From Ornithodoros turicata (lineage: Eukaryota; Arthropoda; Arachnida; Ixodida; Argasidae): a DNA stretch of 64,000 nt. Where the stretch lies: NCBI RefSeq assembly GCF_037126465.1, contig NC_088207.1, forward strand, positions 42,964,143-43,028,142. Direction: 5' to 3'. Within the stretch, counting starts at the first letter, position 1. Every line of letters starts with the position of its first letter. The translations under genes and the position numbers were made by a program. Under the pieces are notes generated by a model. The model searched no databases. It was given only the letters and a program-made list of their open reading frames with translations, and had not been told where the DNA came from. Positions 44,330 through 54,399 of this stretch are shown piece by piece.

Positions 44330-45380
44330 AAGCAGTTGTGCACTTCATGACCCCTGCACTGTTTACACATACTTTGTTACGGTGGCGTGCAGCCGCTAAC
44401 GTGGCCATTATGCACGCATTTAACACATTGAGGTTGGTCATCCGAATGCGCTTACCGGAAATTAATTCCTCTGATGTACGCGACCTGAGGACCTATATCA
44501 TCGCACAGGTGTTTCCATCATGGTGATCCAGTGCTGCACATCATGAGGTATAAGGGTGTGTCCAATGTTTGCAGCCACTTCGAATTATCGTGCCGAATAT
44601 TCACTAATTGAATAATGGCAGTTGAATTATGCGTTGTGTTTAATGTCTGCATTTAATGTTTAATGTTGGCATTGTGTTTAATGGCGTTGTGTTTAATGTT
44701 TAATTGCCTCATTCACTACGACGTGGAATGTTCACTAGTTCCCTTTCACTATGTCTTACCATAGCAGTGGATTCATGCACCTGCTCAATTTCCCATTGTC
44801 TTCCACTTCCTGCTTCATATTTCTCGCCCATGAAAGAACTTCACACACCCAGGCTACCAAACCTGACGAATTTGGAGGCTTTTAGATTTTAAGTCATTTC
44901 TAACGCCCAGACAGAGTTCGATAGAGTTAGAGACGGAAGGGATGAGACCTCTGTTACCCAACCTTTTCCATTTACCCAAGGATTTCGGAGAGAACCCGGA
45001 AAAAGCCATTGCACGTCGCTGTTGACGATTTTTACTTGCCACTACGGCTTCTGTCATGAAATGCATTTCCTTTTACCAGCCTCCTACAGAAAGTCGATTA
45101 CAGAAAACGCGTGTAATGTCATACTGGCATCGAACATTTCTGTGTAGTTTGAAGTTCCACTTGCTTCTCTTTCAGTTTCTTCGGGGATTCCTGTATCCTT
45201 CTTTTAGTCTGGTAAACACATGCTGTTCTTTCTGTGCCATGTCCCGTGAGATGTATCAGCAGGCATAATAAGCCATTATGTTTTTGTTTTTTGCTTCGTT
45301 TGGTGCACGGGAAAACAAAATGTGGACTGTATGTGGCGCCTATGAAGAGGGACGGTCACTCCAGCTCGATTAGAGATGAA
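44330..45380. other. no exon found
   Basis: TTTAATG/GTGTTTAATG words repeat at 44630-44705. No gene seen. Confidence 0.4.
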
Positions 45381-45383
45381 ATA

Positions 45384-46620
45384 CGAGGGTGGATCAAATA
45401 TAAACGATACTTTTGTTGTAGAGCGCGTTCTGTCAATTGGCGCACGCTGTCGCTTGTGCACGTGCTAGGTAGGTGGGTCACTACACTCTTAAAAAAAGGG
45501 TGTACTTTAACTCCTTTTTTTTTTTGCCACATATATCACACCCTTTTGGAGAGTACAATTACGCTCAAAAGGGTGTCTTCTCACTCCCTCAAGGGAGTAG
45601 CGTAACACCTTTCTCCCTACTGGAGAGTAATATTACTCCCCGACAGGGAGAATGTGTTATGCTACTCCCTTGAGGGAGTGAAGAGACACCCTTTTGAGCG
45701 TAATTGTACTCTCCAAAAGGGTGTTATATATGTGTCAAGGAAAGGAGTTAAAGTACACCTTTTTTTTAATAGTGTAAGTCACGAGAGAAGCCGGCCGGTC
45801 TCGTTACATTTCTTCAGTAGCCATACGATAGCCGTCATACGATATCTGAGAAAAAGGTACACCCGTCGATTGCGCAACGCATTATTATAAAGTTTCTTGC
45901 TCGTGAGGGTGTAAAACCGACCGCAATTCGGCACAGATTGACGGCACAGTTCGGGGATCAAACACTGTCAAGGCCGCGTGTGTTTGCCTGGCATAAATAA
46001 TTCGTGAAGGCCGTGACGAGATTGAAAACGAAAGCCCCTGTCAAAGCCAAGACTCGGCTGTCAGCTGGCGAGGTGCTTGCAACTGTTTTTTGGGACGAGC
46101 GCGGCATTTTGCACATTGATTTCTTGCACGATCGTCGCACCATCAACGCTGCATATTATACTATGAACTTTGAGTGAGGTTAAACTTGCTTATCGCAGCA
46201 AAAGGTGTGGCTAACCAACACGTAAAGTAATTCTCCTACATGACAACGCCAGACCTCACGCTGCAGCTGTCACACGTGCAAAATTGAGGGAAATGGGCTG
46301 GACGCCACTGGAACACCCTCCCTATAGCCCTGACTTATAGCCTTGTGACTTTCACCCATTTGGGACACTCAAAGAAGCTCTAGGATGCCAACGATACGAC
46401 GACGACGACGACGCAGTGGAGGAGTTTGTGCGCAACTGGCTGCTGATATAACCCACTTCTTTTTATAAAGAGGGGAACAAAAAGCTATCGACCCGCTGGG
46501 AAAAATGCATTTCTACATCAGGAGACAATGCAGAAAAAAAAAATGCACACTTGCTTTATTTCTTGCTACAAACAAAATAAGGATAAAACGAAAGTCTCGT
46601 TTATATTTGATCCACCCTCG
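45384..46620 (+). mobile_element. mariner element, defective, with nested foldback
   Basis: Inverted ends CGAGGGTGGATCAAATATAA / TTATATTTGATCCACCCTCG, flanked by TA on both sides (45382-45383, 46621-46622). The transposase is traceable in pieces: the N-terminal helix-turn-helix (about 45880-45995), then a deletion that removes the first catalytic Asp, then VFWDERGILHIDFL, HDNARPHAA-like (second Asp) and the PYSPDL..CDFH region (third Asp, mariner D34D spacing). Stops and frameshifts make it inactive. Confidence 0.9.
45481..45777. repeat. foldback MITE nested in the mariner
   Basis: Ends CTACACTCTTAAAAAAAGGG / complement CTTACACTATTAAAAAAAAG, almost perfectly palindromic throughout (ACTCCCTCAAGGGAGT appears in both arms). 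GTCA flanks both sides (45477-45480, 45778-45781), consistent with a 4-bp target duplication. Confidence 0.85.
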
Positions 46621-46622
46621 TA

Positions 46623-47067
46623 AAGTAGGTAAAGGGATAATTAATGGATAAAGGAACGAAAAACAAAAAAGGCAGACACGGTTGCATGTCACACATATGT
46701 CTCGTGGTTAGTCACAGTATAAAGCCATTATGAACGGCAATGTGAGTAGTTCTTTTTGACCAGTAACGGCTCGTAATGGCTAGTATGATTTACCAGCATG
46801 AAAAGCACATGAAAACACTGAGGCGTGATACGATCACGCGCACACCTAAATACTAGACCATGCAGAGAAGGAAACGATGTCTGACATGTTTCTGTGCATG
46901 TATATGGTGGTGCATGCCAGTGGAGTTGACAGAGAACATGTAACGTCCATGCACTATTTTCCTTTTCTTTCGTTTTTCATTTTCTTGTATTCCATCGCTC
47001 GCTCTCTCATCCATTGCACTGCCTTTCTGTTGACACAAATTAATCATCCTCATCAATCAGAGCTGGA
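46623..47067. other. no exon found
   Basis: No recognised feature. Confidence 0.4.
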
Positions 47068-47300
47068 TGGTGATGGTGAAGGTGAAAGGGCTCGCCGTTG
47101 TCGGCCTCACAGGGGTGGGCAACGTCATCACTAACGCCCTGCGTCCTGGGCCGACTTCTGAGGGAACTGTGCCGACATATGTCTGAAGGCGTCTGAGGAA
47201 AACCCAGGAAAAACCCCATGACAGCAGAGCCGGCACCGGGATTCGAACCTGGGTACCTCCCAGTCTCGACGTGACATGGACTATCAGAGCTATAGTAACT
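47068..47300 (-). mobile_element. tRNA-derived SINE, family C
   Basis: Minus strand: B box GGTTCGAATCCCGG (47239-47252), the body with GGTTTTTCCTGGGTTTTCC and AGTCGGCCCAGGACGC, and a CACCTTCACCATCACC tail. The A-box region near 47290 is damaged. Confidence 0.7.
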
Positions 47301-47820
47301 AATAGCTTAGCCTTGGCTAATCTCCCTTCGTGGTTTCCTTTTCTTTTCTTTTTTATTTTCTTAATAAAGATATCTCCCACTTCATGGATAACGGCCAGTC
47401 TGAGGTGGAAGAAGATAAAGAAAGCAGCTGCTTAAAAAGTGGAACCTTTTGGTTAACGCAGGCGCGGCCAGGAACTGGATTATTAGCAATTTTGATCAGA
47501 CTCGGCGTTTACGTGCTTGTCCAAAGTAGTTTCCTCCGCTACTTGAACGTATCTCACCGCAGGCACAACCGGTGTACTTTACGCACAGTAATAATGAGCA
47601 ATACTGCAACTGCGACATTCAAAATTCATGGCACTACTACAGTGGCATTTGATACAAGCGAGTACAGGCGTATAGTAACATTCAACATGCGTGCTTTTAG
47701 ATGCAAAGAAATCACGCAATAAGCCACCTCTCTTATATCATAAAGATTCAGTGCCAGATAATATCGTGGAAAGTAGCTTGTGATGTGAAAAATGTTTGGT
47801 ACCAAAACGGTTGACAGATA

Positions 47821-47945
47821 TTAATGTTTTGCTGGGGCATTGGGCAGGTCTGGCAGTGGATCCCCGTGGGATTCGGGAAGGAAATCCCACAGCCGCCTGG
47901 AGTAACATCCCGGATGATAAAACGTGTCATTTTCTAAATAGATCT
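47821..47945 (-). CDS. possible second exon of the small secreted-protein gene
   Basis: If spliced to the 48126 exon with an AG-AG acceptor at 47946, the phase-1 join gives IYLENDTFYHPGCYSRRLWD and runs to a stop about 40 residues on. The acceptor has a poor pyrimidine tract. Another acceptor (TTTAG, exon start 47933) keeps the same frame. Low certainty. Confidence 0.3.
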
Positions 47946-48125
47946 CTCTGATGATGCATAGCGATTTGTCACGGAAACCCGCGAATAATATATCGGCACA
48001 TATCGGTACATATATATATCGGCATATAGTATATCCCATTTCGTTTCGTTTGTCCACAAAAGGTGTATAAACGAAAAGTCAGACGATAAGAATCGGAGAA
48101 GAAGGCAACAGAAGCTACAACTTAC

Positions 48126-48270
48126 GTTGAAAAAATTTCATTCCGAAGGGAATAGCCGGAGGGAAGAGAAGCTTGCAGGTCGTCGAATTTTTATCTTCAT
48201 CAACTGGCATGGCCGCGCAGCCAAGTGTCACAGCCAGAAATATACAGCATGTAATCCTCAATACTCCCAT
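48126..48270 (-). CDS. signal-peptide exon of a small secreted protein
   Basis: ATG in good context (A at -3, G at +4). MGVLRITCCIFLAVTLGCAA is a classical signal peptide, then an acidic MPVDEDKNSTTC with an N-glycosylation site (NST), then FPPAIPFG. It ends in phase 1 at a perfect GTAAGT donor. A signal peptide plus an acidic, glycosylated, Cys-bearing start is typical of tick salivary proteins; a von Willebrand C-like (8.9-kDa) relative is conceivable from the C..IP.G spacing, but unproven. It lies inside the modular gene's first intron on the same strand. Confidence 0.6.
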
Positions 48271-49205
48271 GATCTTGTGACTTTTTGCAGATTGGGCGCC
48301 TTCCCAACGAGTGTTTGTGCTCCTATACAACCGCCCGTTTCAACAACGTCTGTAGCACTCTCTGGGCCTACCCTTGAGACCGTTCCATCAGGCTCCGGAT
48401 CAGCTACAGGGACGTTGCATTCCAAAGCACCTGAGTAAACACCTCTAACCCAGTGACACCACGTTGTGAAAACTTGGGAACCTGTGTCCTACTGGAATGG
48501 ATACATTCGTTGGTCTATTTGAACACCACAGCCGGTTATTTGGGCACGCACTTCCTGGCATCAATAGACCATCGACCATTGTTGTTGAAGAGGATGGACG
48601 AATAGCCTTTGTAAATTTACAGTGTCTAACGTCCTATAGCGCTGTTTGAGAAAGGCTGCACGGTAAGCGGGACGAGGCTGAATCGAGTTGTTTTTCAGAG
48701 GCAGGATGGATATTGCTTCACAGAAGGGCAATGAATGTGCGATGAATGTGCGGCTTTTGTGTGCACTTGAATGATTTTCCTGTCGGCGACAAGGACTCCG
48801 GTGTAGTTTAAAGAATCGCCCGCTAAACTGCCTTTTGGTGTACGAGATGAGCGTAATTTCGTTTCGCGTCGCTCCGTTGAGCCGAGACTCTGCAAAATCA
48901 CCCGTTGTTGGCCAACGCGTCGCGTGATGCTTGCGAAACGTATATAGACCACAGAATACGTATCCTGTAGAGAAGCGTCAATGTTCCGAATAATAATCGT
49001 TCTGATAGCGTTATACGTGCATTGGCTCTGCGGTCAATAGCAATCGCGGGAAAATAAAATGAATTCCGCGTTGTACGTCGCATTATTTATGTTGCAGCAT
49101 GAGATCAGAGCGAGTGAGCATTCACTCACTCTGCTTTTACTGCAACGTAACAGTGAATAATTCAGGCATTGCTAATTAGATCTTTCGAACAGAAGCAGTT
49201 GCGGG
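48271..49205. other. 5' flank of the secreted-protein exon
   Basis: No further exon seen. A short pair of inverted words near 49095-49150 (GTTGCAG..GAGTGAG / CTCACTC..CTGCAAC) could form a small hairpin. Confidence 0.35.
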
Positions 49206-49250
49206 ACAACAACAACTATAATGCAACTTTATTTTGATGATGTTGAGATT
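49206..49250 (-). mobile_element. SINE-B 3' tail scrap
   Basis: ACAACAACAACTATAATGCA then ACTTTATTTTGATGATG, as in the 13627 and 3525 tails. Poly-G follows at 49287-49297. Confidence 0.4.
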
Positions 49251-49924
49251 TCTACCATGGGCGTTCTCAGGATTTTTTCCAAGGGGGGGGGGGGGAGGCA
49301 AGCATGCAACCCCTAACCCTCACCCCTCTCTACCAATTTTTTTCTCTCGGTACGCCCATGATTTGTAGTGAACAATTCTGCTAGGACAGACTGGACATAG
49401 AATAACAAAGCGATAGCCCTCATGCGAAGGCGTTGATGAGCTCTGATGGCAAGGGTGCATTTTGGTAGACAATATCGCCAATCTAGGGCTTCCGAGCCAA
49501 TCTATTGGAGTAATAATTTAATTGAATTGGAAGCTGCCACTTCACTAAGGTTGTGCACGCGCTGTCCAAACTAGGTAACGGAATACCGCTAACCACATTT
49601 TCTAAGTAGCGTAATGTTAGTAGCGCGTAACGCGAAAGCAATGCGATACCGTTACCACCACCAAATGAAACATACGCAACATATTTTCATTGCTACTTTG
49701 CTACTACATTGCTACTTTTCAGCTATAGTATACCCTCGTCATTGACGCATCCATTTCTTTTCCCTATATGTATTTAATGGCGGTGTGTTTATGACTCTTC
49801 AGACCACCACTATGCTATGTAAACTACACAGCAACTAGCCCAGATGTGTCACCTCACGTTGTTGGAGACTGCGTGCCGTCTGCATTACCGTAACCTCGTG
49901 GAATGCGATCCTTCGCTTCTTTTT

Positions 49925-50150
49925 TCTGCATCTCCTATAGAGTTGAGAGCCGCAGACACGCGCCACAGGGTAGGATTGCGGATGATTTCGACCACTTGGG
50001 GTACATTTGACGACGTGCGCCGGAAATCTCCGACAAACGGTGCTGGAAGCAATGTTTACTTCCCCCACGTTGCTACCGTCCTCGGCCGGGATCGAACCCG
50101 ATCTCGAGGTCAGCAAGCCAAAACGTTACCGATTGCGCTACCGAGGGAAT
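49925..50150 (-). mobile_element. tRNA-derived SINE, family B, best copy
   Basis: The minus strand starts with a tRNA-like head CCCTCGGTAGCGCAATCGGT (A box) and GGGTTCGATCCCGGCC (B box). The body follows with CAGCACCGTTTGTCGG and GGTCGAAATCATCCGC. It ends near 49930. Confidence 0.75.
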
Positions 50151-50232
50151 GTTTCTTGGCAAACTCTATAGGAAGGTTCACCTCTTTCCGGGAACCAGTA
50201 TAGGGCTAATACAATCTCGTTAGAGTCGTTAT

Positions 50233-50398
50233 ATGCATACGATATCACCATCTCCGGAGGGGGGCGCGAGCAAAGGAGGAAGAGTTATAGAGGAAGACGA
50301 AGCCAAGGAAGAAGCACGCCAGCCTGCCATGGCCATGTCTTATCCGAGTCGTTCCTTTCAGTTGAACCATACCGTGAGGGATCCTGCCAGCATGAACA
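50233..50398 (+). CDS. membrane protein gene, exon 1
   Basis: The in-frame stop TAG at 50221 precedes ATG 50233. A second ATG at 50329 has the stronger context (GCCATGG). The upstream start adds an acidic stretch (VIEEDEAKEEARQPA). It ends in phase 1 at GTAAGT. Which ATG is used cannot be decided here. Confidence 0.6.
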
Positions 50399-50536
50399 GT
50401 AAGTGAACCTCTACACCCTTCGGTCTCATCTCGGTTTGTGACCACGTGATTTGTTTCAAAAGATCGATTGGTTTTCCCTCGACATTCACTCTAGTGCGCC
50501 TAGACCATAATTAAATATCCCTCGTTCTACTTCTAG

Positions 50537-50624
50537 AGGCGGTGTCCATCCTGCCACCACAGATGCGTTCCAGCGGATCGATGTTCCCCAGGTCGCGGAT
50601 TGGAAGCTTGGAAAGACGAGTGCC
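50537..50624 (+). CDS. membrane protein gene, exon 2
   Basis: Acceptor TTCTACTTCTAG, donor GTAAGT. In the phase left by exon 1 it reads AVSILPPQMRSSGSMF then PRSRIGSLERRVP: basic, proline-rich, cytoplasmic side of the membrane anchor. Confidence 0.65.
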
Positions 50625-50684
50625 GTAAGTTACAACAGCAAAGACGTACAGCAAACAAAGAAAAGGCAATTAAAACAAGAAAGT

Positions 50685-51175
50685 TGAGTTTAAAGGTAAT
50701 GAATGTAAGATATATGTAATTAAGAGAAAGATTAAATGAAATTAAAGAATACCGAAGGTAACAGTAGGTTATACCGAAGGTAATTAAATGTTATTAAGGG
50801 TAATTAACGTCAATTAAAGGGGAATTGAGGCTAATTAAGGCAAGTAAACGTAATTAAAGCTAATTAAGGGAATTCGAGATTACCTCATGTAACCTGCGGT
50901 TACCTAAGGTAATTAAAGGGTAATTACAGGGTAATTGAAAGTAATTGAGACTAATTAAAGGTTAATCAAATGGACTTGCATACAGTAATTGAAAGTGTCA
51001 AACCGGAAATCAAGCAGTGACTGGAGGTGAACAACCGGAAGTTGGGTTTAGGCTGGAAGTGGACAACCGGAAGTTGGGTTTAAACCGGAAGTGGACACAC
51101 GGAAGTCAAGTATGGACCAGAAAGGGCGGTTAATGCTAACGCATTTCTCTCGCATTTACGGCTAAATCGCCAGTG
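50685..51175 (-). repeat. second copy of the ACTTCCGG / TTAATTACC composite element
   Basis: The minus strand reads GGCGATTTAGCCGTAAATGC, AATGCGTTAGCATTAA, ACTTCCGG repeats (51000-51115) and a TTAATTACC array (50685-50990). Same order as 5490-6155. The far inverted end is not recognisable here. It lies in intron 2 of the membrane-protein gene. Confidence 0.7.
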
Positions 51176-51480
51176 AATTTTTTATTGCGCACGAACACGT
51201 CAAAACAGACATCTACAAAAAAAAAAAAAAAAAAAAAAGACATCGAAGGAGTGAAGAGACTGAAATCCTCTTATGAAGCGTCACCTCCTGGTATACTGCT
51301 GCGAGTCTATGCTCCCAGCTTTTCCGAACTACGCATACAAATTGACAATGTTCTGGTCCCCGAGGAGCCTTAAAGAAATTGGATATGCCGCTTTTCCTTA
51401 TAAACAATGATCAACCTGATCTTCCAACGCTTTGCCGAACACTGGCACAGCAAATGAAGGTTTAAGGGAAAAAAAGCTGA
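51176..51480. other. intron 2 sequence with an unassigned frame
   Basis: Poly-A at 51218-51237. 51240-51373 (+) is an open frame ending in a stop that does not join the gene's phase; possibly transposon remnant. Confidence 0.3.
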
Positions 51481-51565
51481 ATAGTGTGAAACTCAACACC
51501 CGTTCGGGCTGCGCTGAAGGAAGATATTTTATCAATATAGTATAGCCTCGACAATCTCCGTACAG

Positions 51566-51669
51566 CCCTGAAGACGCAGGAGTGATGCAATATTTGATAA
51601 TCCTCGTCATCATCTTCGTCACCATGTTCGGCGTCGGGGTCGGCGTATACTTCTCGTTCCTGCAAAGCG
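51566..51669 (+). CDS. membrane protein gene, exon 3 (transmembrane)
   Basis: Acceptor ATCTCCGTACAG, donor GTGAGT. Encodes PEDAGV then the membrane segment beginning MQYLIILVIIFV and ending YFSFLQS. Phase joins exon 2 without a stop; the other two phases hit stops early. Confidence 0.65.
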
Positions 51670-51833
51670 GTGAGTTCTGGCTGTCGGGTTCAGCGTCATG
51701 TTTCTCTTGAGAGGACATACGAGGACGAGTTATGGAGGGCGCAGGTGCTGCTATAGAGAGTGCTGACAGCGCAAAATTTGACAACGGTTTGTACGACATG
51801 CTGACATGACAAGAAAATATATTGCTACATATA

Positions 51834-52425
51834 CAGTCGAAACTCGTTAATATGACCACGGCCGTTCCCTCGGATTTCGGTCGTAAAGCGAAATTAATGA
51901 ATACCACGTTTTACGAGGCGTACCACGCCCTTCACGTAAGCTTCTAAAGGTAGAAAATTACGTAAGCTGGTAACAAAATACCAATAATGAGGCATTTTAA
52001 AATAATGTATGGAATTAATGTACTTATCCATTGTCCTTGTATGCATCGTCCTCCTTTAATCTGACGCATATCCGCTTCTTCATTCCAGCAGTCAGCTCTG
52101 TTCGTTTGCGCTTCTCAGACGTGGTCAATGAATGCCGTTCCACTGCAGCAGGTTACGAGTCACCCCGAAAGCGGGCCTGCGTTTTGACCGCAATAGGTCA
52201 GGAGAACCGTCGGTTCAGTGACCAACGGTCGTAGTAACGAGGGTAAAGTACACGTGTTCGTCCCTAGTTGTGCGGAAAATACCGGTCATTGTCATATAAA
52301 CGAAATGTCATATTAGGAAACAAGTGTTACCTGCGGAGGCCATAGGGAGGAAACGGCTCCCGAGGAATATTGTCATAAAGCGGGTATGTCGTATTAACGA
52401 CTGTCATATTAACGAGGTTCGACTG
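51834..52425. mobile_element. Tigger/pogo-type non-autonomous element
   Basis: Inverted ends CAGTCGAAACTCGTTAATATGAC / GTCATATTAACGAGGTTCGACTG-type, flanked by TA (51832-51833, 52426-52427). 592 bp, no transposase. Sits in intron 3 of the membrane-protein gene. Confidence 0.8.
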
Positions 52426-53417
52426 TACGTAGAAATACCCACTTTGAAATGTTCGCAGATTCAGTTCCTGTTGGGTGGGAAAATAGTAAAGGATCCCTCG
52501 TTAATTCCTGAAATGTTTCCTTCAAGGCTTTCTGATGTGATGTACGTTTTGCGCACGGTGCAGATTGCGTTAGTGGAATCCGTGCTTGGCGGTACCGTCA
52601 AGTGACCCGCTAATCGAAACGCACAGGCATGCAAGGGAACATAATTAGAAACGAAGGCGGCAAATTGCTAAATTATTACCACTCACTTACTGTCAATGAT
52701 TGTCACTCATTACGCCTATGCAGAATTAGGTTGCAGTCTTTGGGTGAGTAATAGTACAACGACCGATGGTAACGCAGAAATAACCAAATTGACAAAACGT
52801 TCTCCTGACGTGACGTAATCAGGAACGTGTGACGTAGCATCACCGAAGGCGACCAGTCATGAAGTCCCATTTTCCACAGACGGGGCGTGGCGCTATAGTT
52901 GCAATGGACTCTCTACGTCACGTAACTCATTTACTTGCGGACTCTCCGAAGGAGATGAGGGGGTGTCTAGAGGGTGTGCAGATCTAAGAGCTCTCTCGCG
53001 AGCTAGAAATGAGCGACAATCATCGATCAAACTTTGCTCGCAATCCGTCGCAAAAAAAAAAAAAAAAAGATACTATGGACGTCAGCTTCTCTGCTCCTTT
53101 AATCTGCGTCAGGTTTCTTTCGTGTCATCGCGCATTGAAAATCCAGTGTTGCTTTCATTGGCCCCGTCTGTGATGAGTGGGTGTCGTAAGCAGTAAAATG
53201 TATCCTTTAGAAGGGGAGGGGGAAACAGCACCTCCACAATGAGCGTCAAAAGAGCACGATCGAGGATCTACTCTCGTTCCCTCAAAGAGCACCTCATAAA
53301 GAATCACTGAATGGATCGTAGCGTTAATGCAATTAGATATTTTTAACATCCCAGCTAAAATATCGCAATGGCGTCATTTGAAACACAAAACAACTGTCTG
53401 CTTTGCTCAATTTTTAG
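52426..53417. other. intron 3 remainder
   Basis: 52450-52605 (+) is an open frame after an acceptor-like TTCGCAG and ends in a stop; its phase does not fit the gene. Poly-A at 53051-53068. Confidence 0.35.
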
Positions 53418-53441
53418 GTCATCAGGAGTTCACCGCAACTG
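53418..53441 (+). CDS. membrane protein gene, micro-exon 4 (24 nt)
   Basis: Acceptor TGCTCAATTTTTAG, donor GTAAGA, phase 1-1. Adds GHQEFTAT. The intron to the next micro-exon is only 81 bp. Confidence 0.55.
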
Positions 53442-53522
53442 GTAAGAGGACACCGTGTGGACGCAATCACTATTGCATGTGGTCATAATGTAAAGCCGCT
53501 CTTTTCATTCCAACCTTTCCAG

Positions 53523-53549
53523 AAGCAGCTGCAATAGGCAGGAGCACAT
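53523..53549 (+). CDS. membrane protein gene, micro-exon 5 (27 nt)
   Basis: Acceptor TTCCAACCTTTCCAG, donor GTGAGG, phase 1-1. Adds (E)AAAIGRST. Followed by a 69-bp intron. Confidence 0.55.
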
Positions 53550-53618
53550 GTGAGGGCCTTAACATTGTATGTAACGCTTAAGGTGGAATCCTTACTTAAC
53601 ACAGTGTCTGCATTGCAG

Positions 53619-53636
53619 GTGACGTAGTCGAACCAT
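53619..53636 (+). CDS. membrane protein gene, micro-exon 6 (18 nt)
   Basis: Acceptor GTCTGCATTGCAG, perfect donor GTAAGT, phase 1-1. Adds CDVVEP and leaves a T to start the next codon. Confidence 0.5.
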
Positions 53637-54192
53637 GTAAGTAACTTCTAAAGATCGACACTGCCGTCTTTCTTAAAATTTCTTACCGTCACAACGCTAG
53701 GGTTAAGAGGAATGACAATTTACAATGTCCAGTGCGGTAGCGTTCCCTTTTATTTAGACAATATTTATTAAATTTAGCGATTTGACAAATCCGCGAAGTC
53801 CTCTTGAAACATGCAGCGCTGCTTGAAGATTGGCTTCTTTACAGAGCAAGAAAAGTCTATATAAGATTGCTTGAAACCAGGCGTAATTCGCCAATCGGCC
53901 TACAAAGAGAGGCAGTGGGAAATATTTTTGCTGTACGCTGTCCCATCATTTCGGAACTCAATTTACAAAAGCGCGCTGAGTAATCAGCAACACTGACCGG
54001 TAGTACCTTGAAGGCGCGACCCGATCCGGCAGGCGTAAAATTCGTCTGCTGAGGACGCGTCACCATGCTGACCACGTGCTCGCCTGCCGCATTGGCCCAC
54101 CCGGATGACGTCACACCACGTAGACTGGCAGTCCCAGTCACGGTGTGGTCCCAGTCCCACGCGTCTCATGGAATGACCTCAAGGTTACTCAC
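53637..54192. other. no supported exon
   Basis: An open frame after ATGCAG at 53815 (about 58 codons) could be joined in phase 1, but it shows no resemblance to the expected product. Left unassigned. Confidence 0.35.
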
Positions 54193-54228
54193 TCTCTTAC
54201 GATAGTCTTCGAAGGAGTGCAAAAGAAT
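54193..54228 (-). CDS. modular gene, most upstream short exon found
   Basis: 36 nt, acceptor CTTTACTTTCTAG, donor GTGAGT, phase 0. Encodes ILLHSFEDYRKR, with His where the other short exons have Cys at residue 4. Length, phase and place in the alternation fit, but 14 kb and two other genes separate it from the next exon. Confidence 0.4.
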
Positions 54229-54399
54229 CTAGAAAGTAAAGCGTGAATGGAATATGTGACTTGGCTTCCACGACTGCCTTAGTCTCCGCCATCTTCTCAT
54301 ATGCCCCACTCTCAATGTGCGGACTATAGTGCGAACTGTACCATCCGCTGGCCGAGGTACACCTCTGTGAGGCTCCTATATAGGGCTCGTGCACACATG

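Larger units (their letters stand above)
50233..53636 (+). other. type II membrane protein gene, 5' part with micro-exons (gene span)
   Basis: Six plus-strand exons with good GT-AG borders and consistent phase: 50233-50398, 50537-50624, 51566-51669, 53418-53441, 53523-53549, 53619-53636. The product has a ~95-residue charged cytoplasmic N-tail, a single hydrophobic segment (QYLIILVIIFVTMFGVGVGV) with no signal peptide, then an extracellular stalk ending C-x5-C if the next codon is Cys (CDVVEP then TG-). A short tail, one membrane anchor and an early close Cys pair is how M13 neprilysin-like peptidases begin; no catalytic part is visible, so this is a suggestion. The next exon after 53636 was not found and may lie beyond the satellite array. 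Confidence 0.6.
14978..54228 (-). other. modular two-cysteine gene of unknown function (gene span, 13 exons, 5' end not found)
   Basis: Thirteen minus-strand exons lie at 54193-54228, 40000-40146, 36760-36807, 33131-33277, 31177-31215, 30185-30301, 30015-30053, 28677-28805, 21638-21682, 18594-18707, 18457-18492, 15305-15364 and 14978-15031. I read nearly all as phase 0 at both ends with GT-AG borders. They alternate long (38-49 codons, Cys at residue 12 or 10) and short (12-16 codons, Cys at residue 4). The joined product is about 336 residues, highly charged and apparently helical, with about two Cys per long-short module. No family is recognised. Repeated helical hairpins closed by a disulphide, in a secreted protein, would fit but is inference. 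The first coding exon is missing, and the linkage of the 54.2-kb exon is the weakest. Introns are up to 14 kb and full of transposons. Confidence 0.6.

Noticed and set aside
47821..48270. Signal-peptide exon as the first exon of the modular gene
   Set aside because: It ends in phase 1, and joining it to the 40000-40146 exon gives an early stop; the modular exons are phase 0.
52450..52605. Next exon of the membrane-protein gene
   Set aside because: The frame is open only in a phase that does not follow exon 3; in the required phase it meets a stop.
53815..53990. Downstream exon of the membrane-protein gene
   Set aside because: Phase fits after micro-exon 6, but the sequence lacks the expected Cys-rich start, has no donor and ends in a stop.
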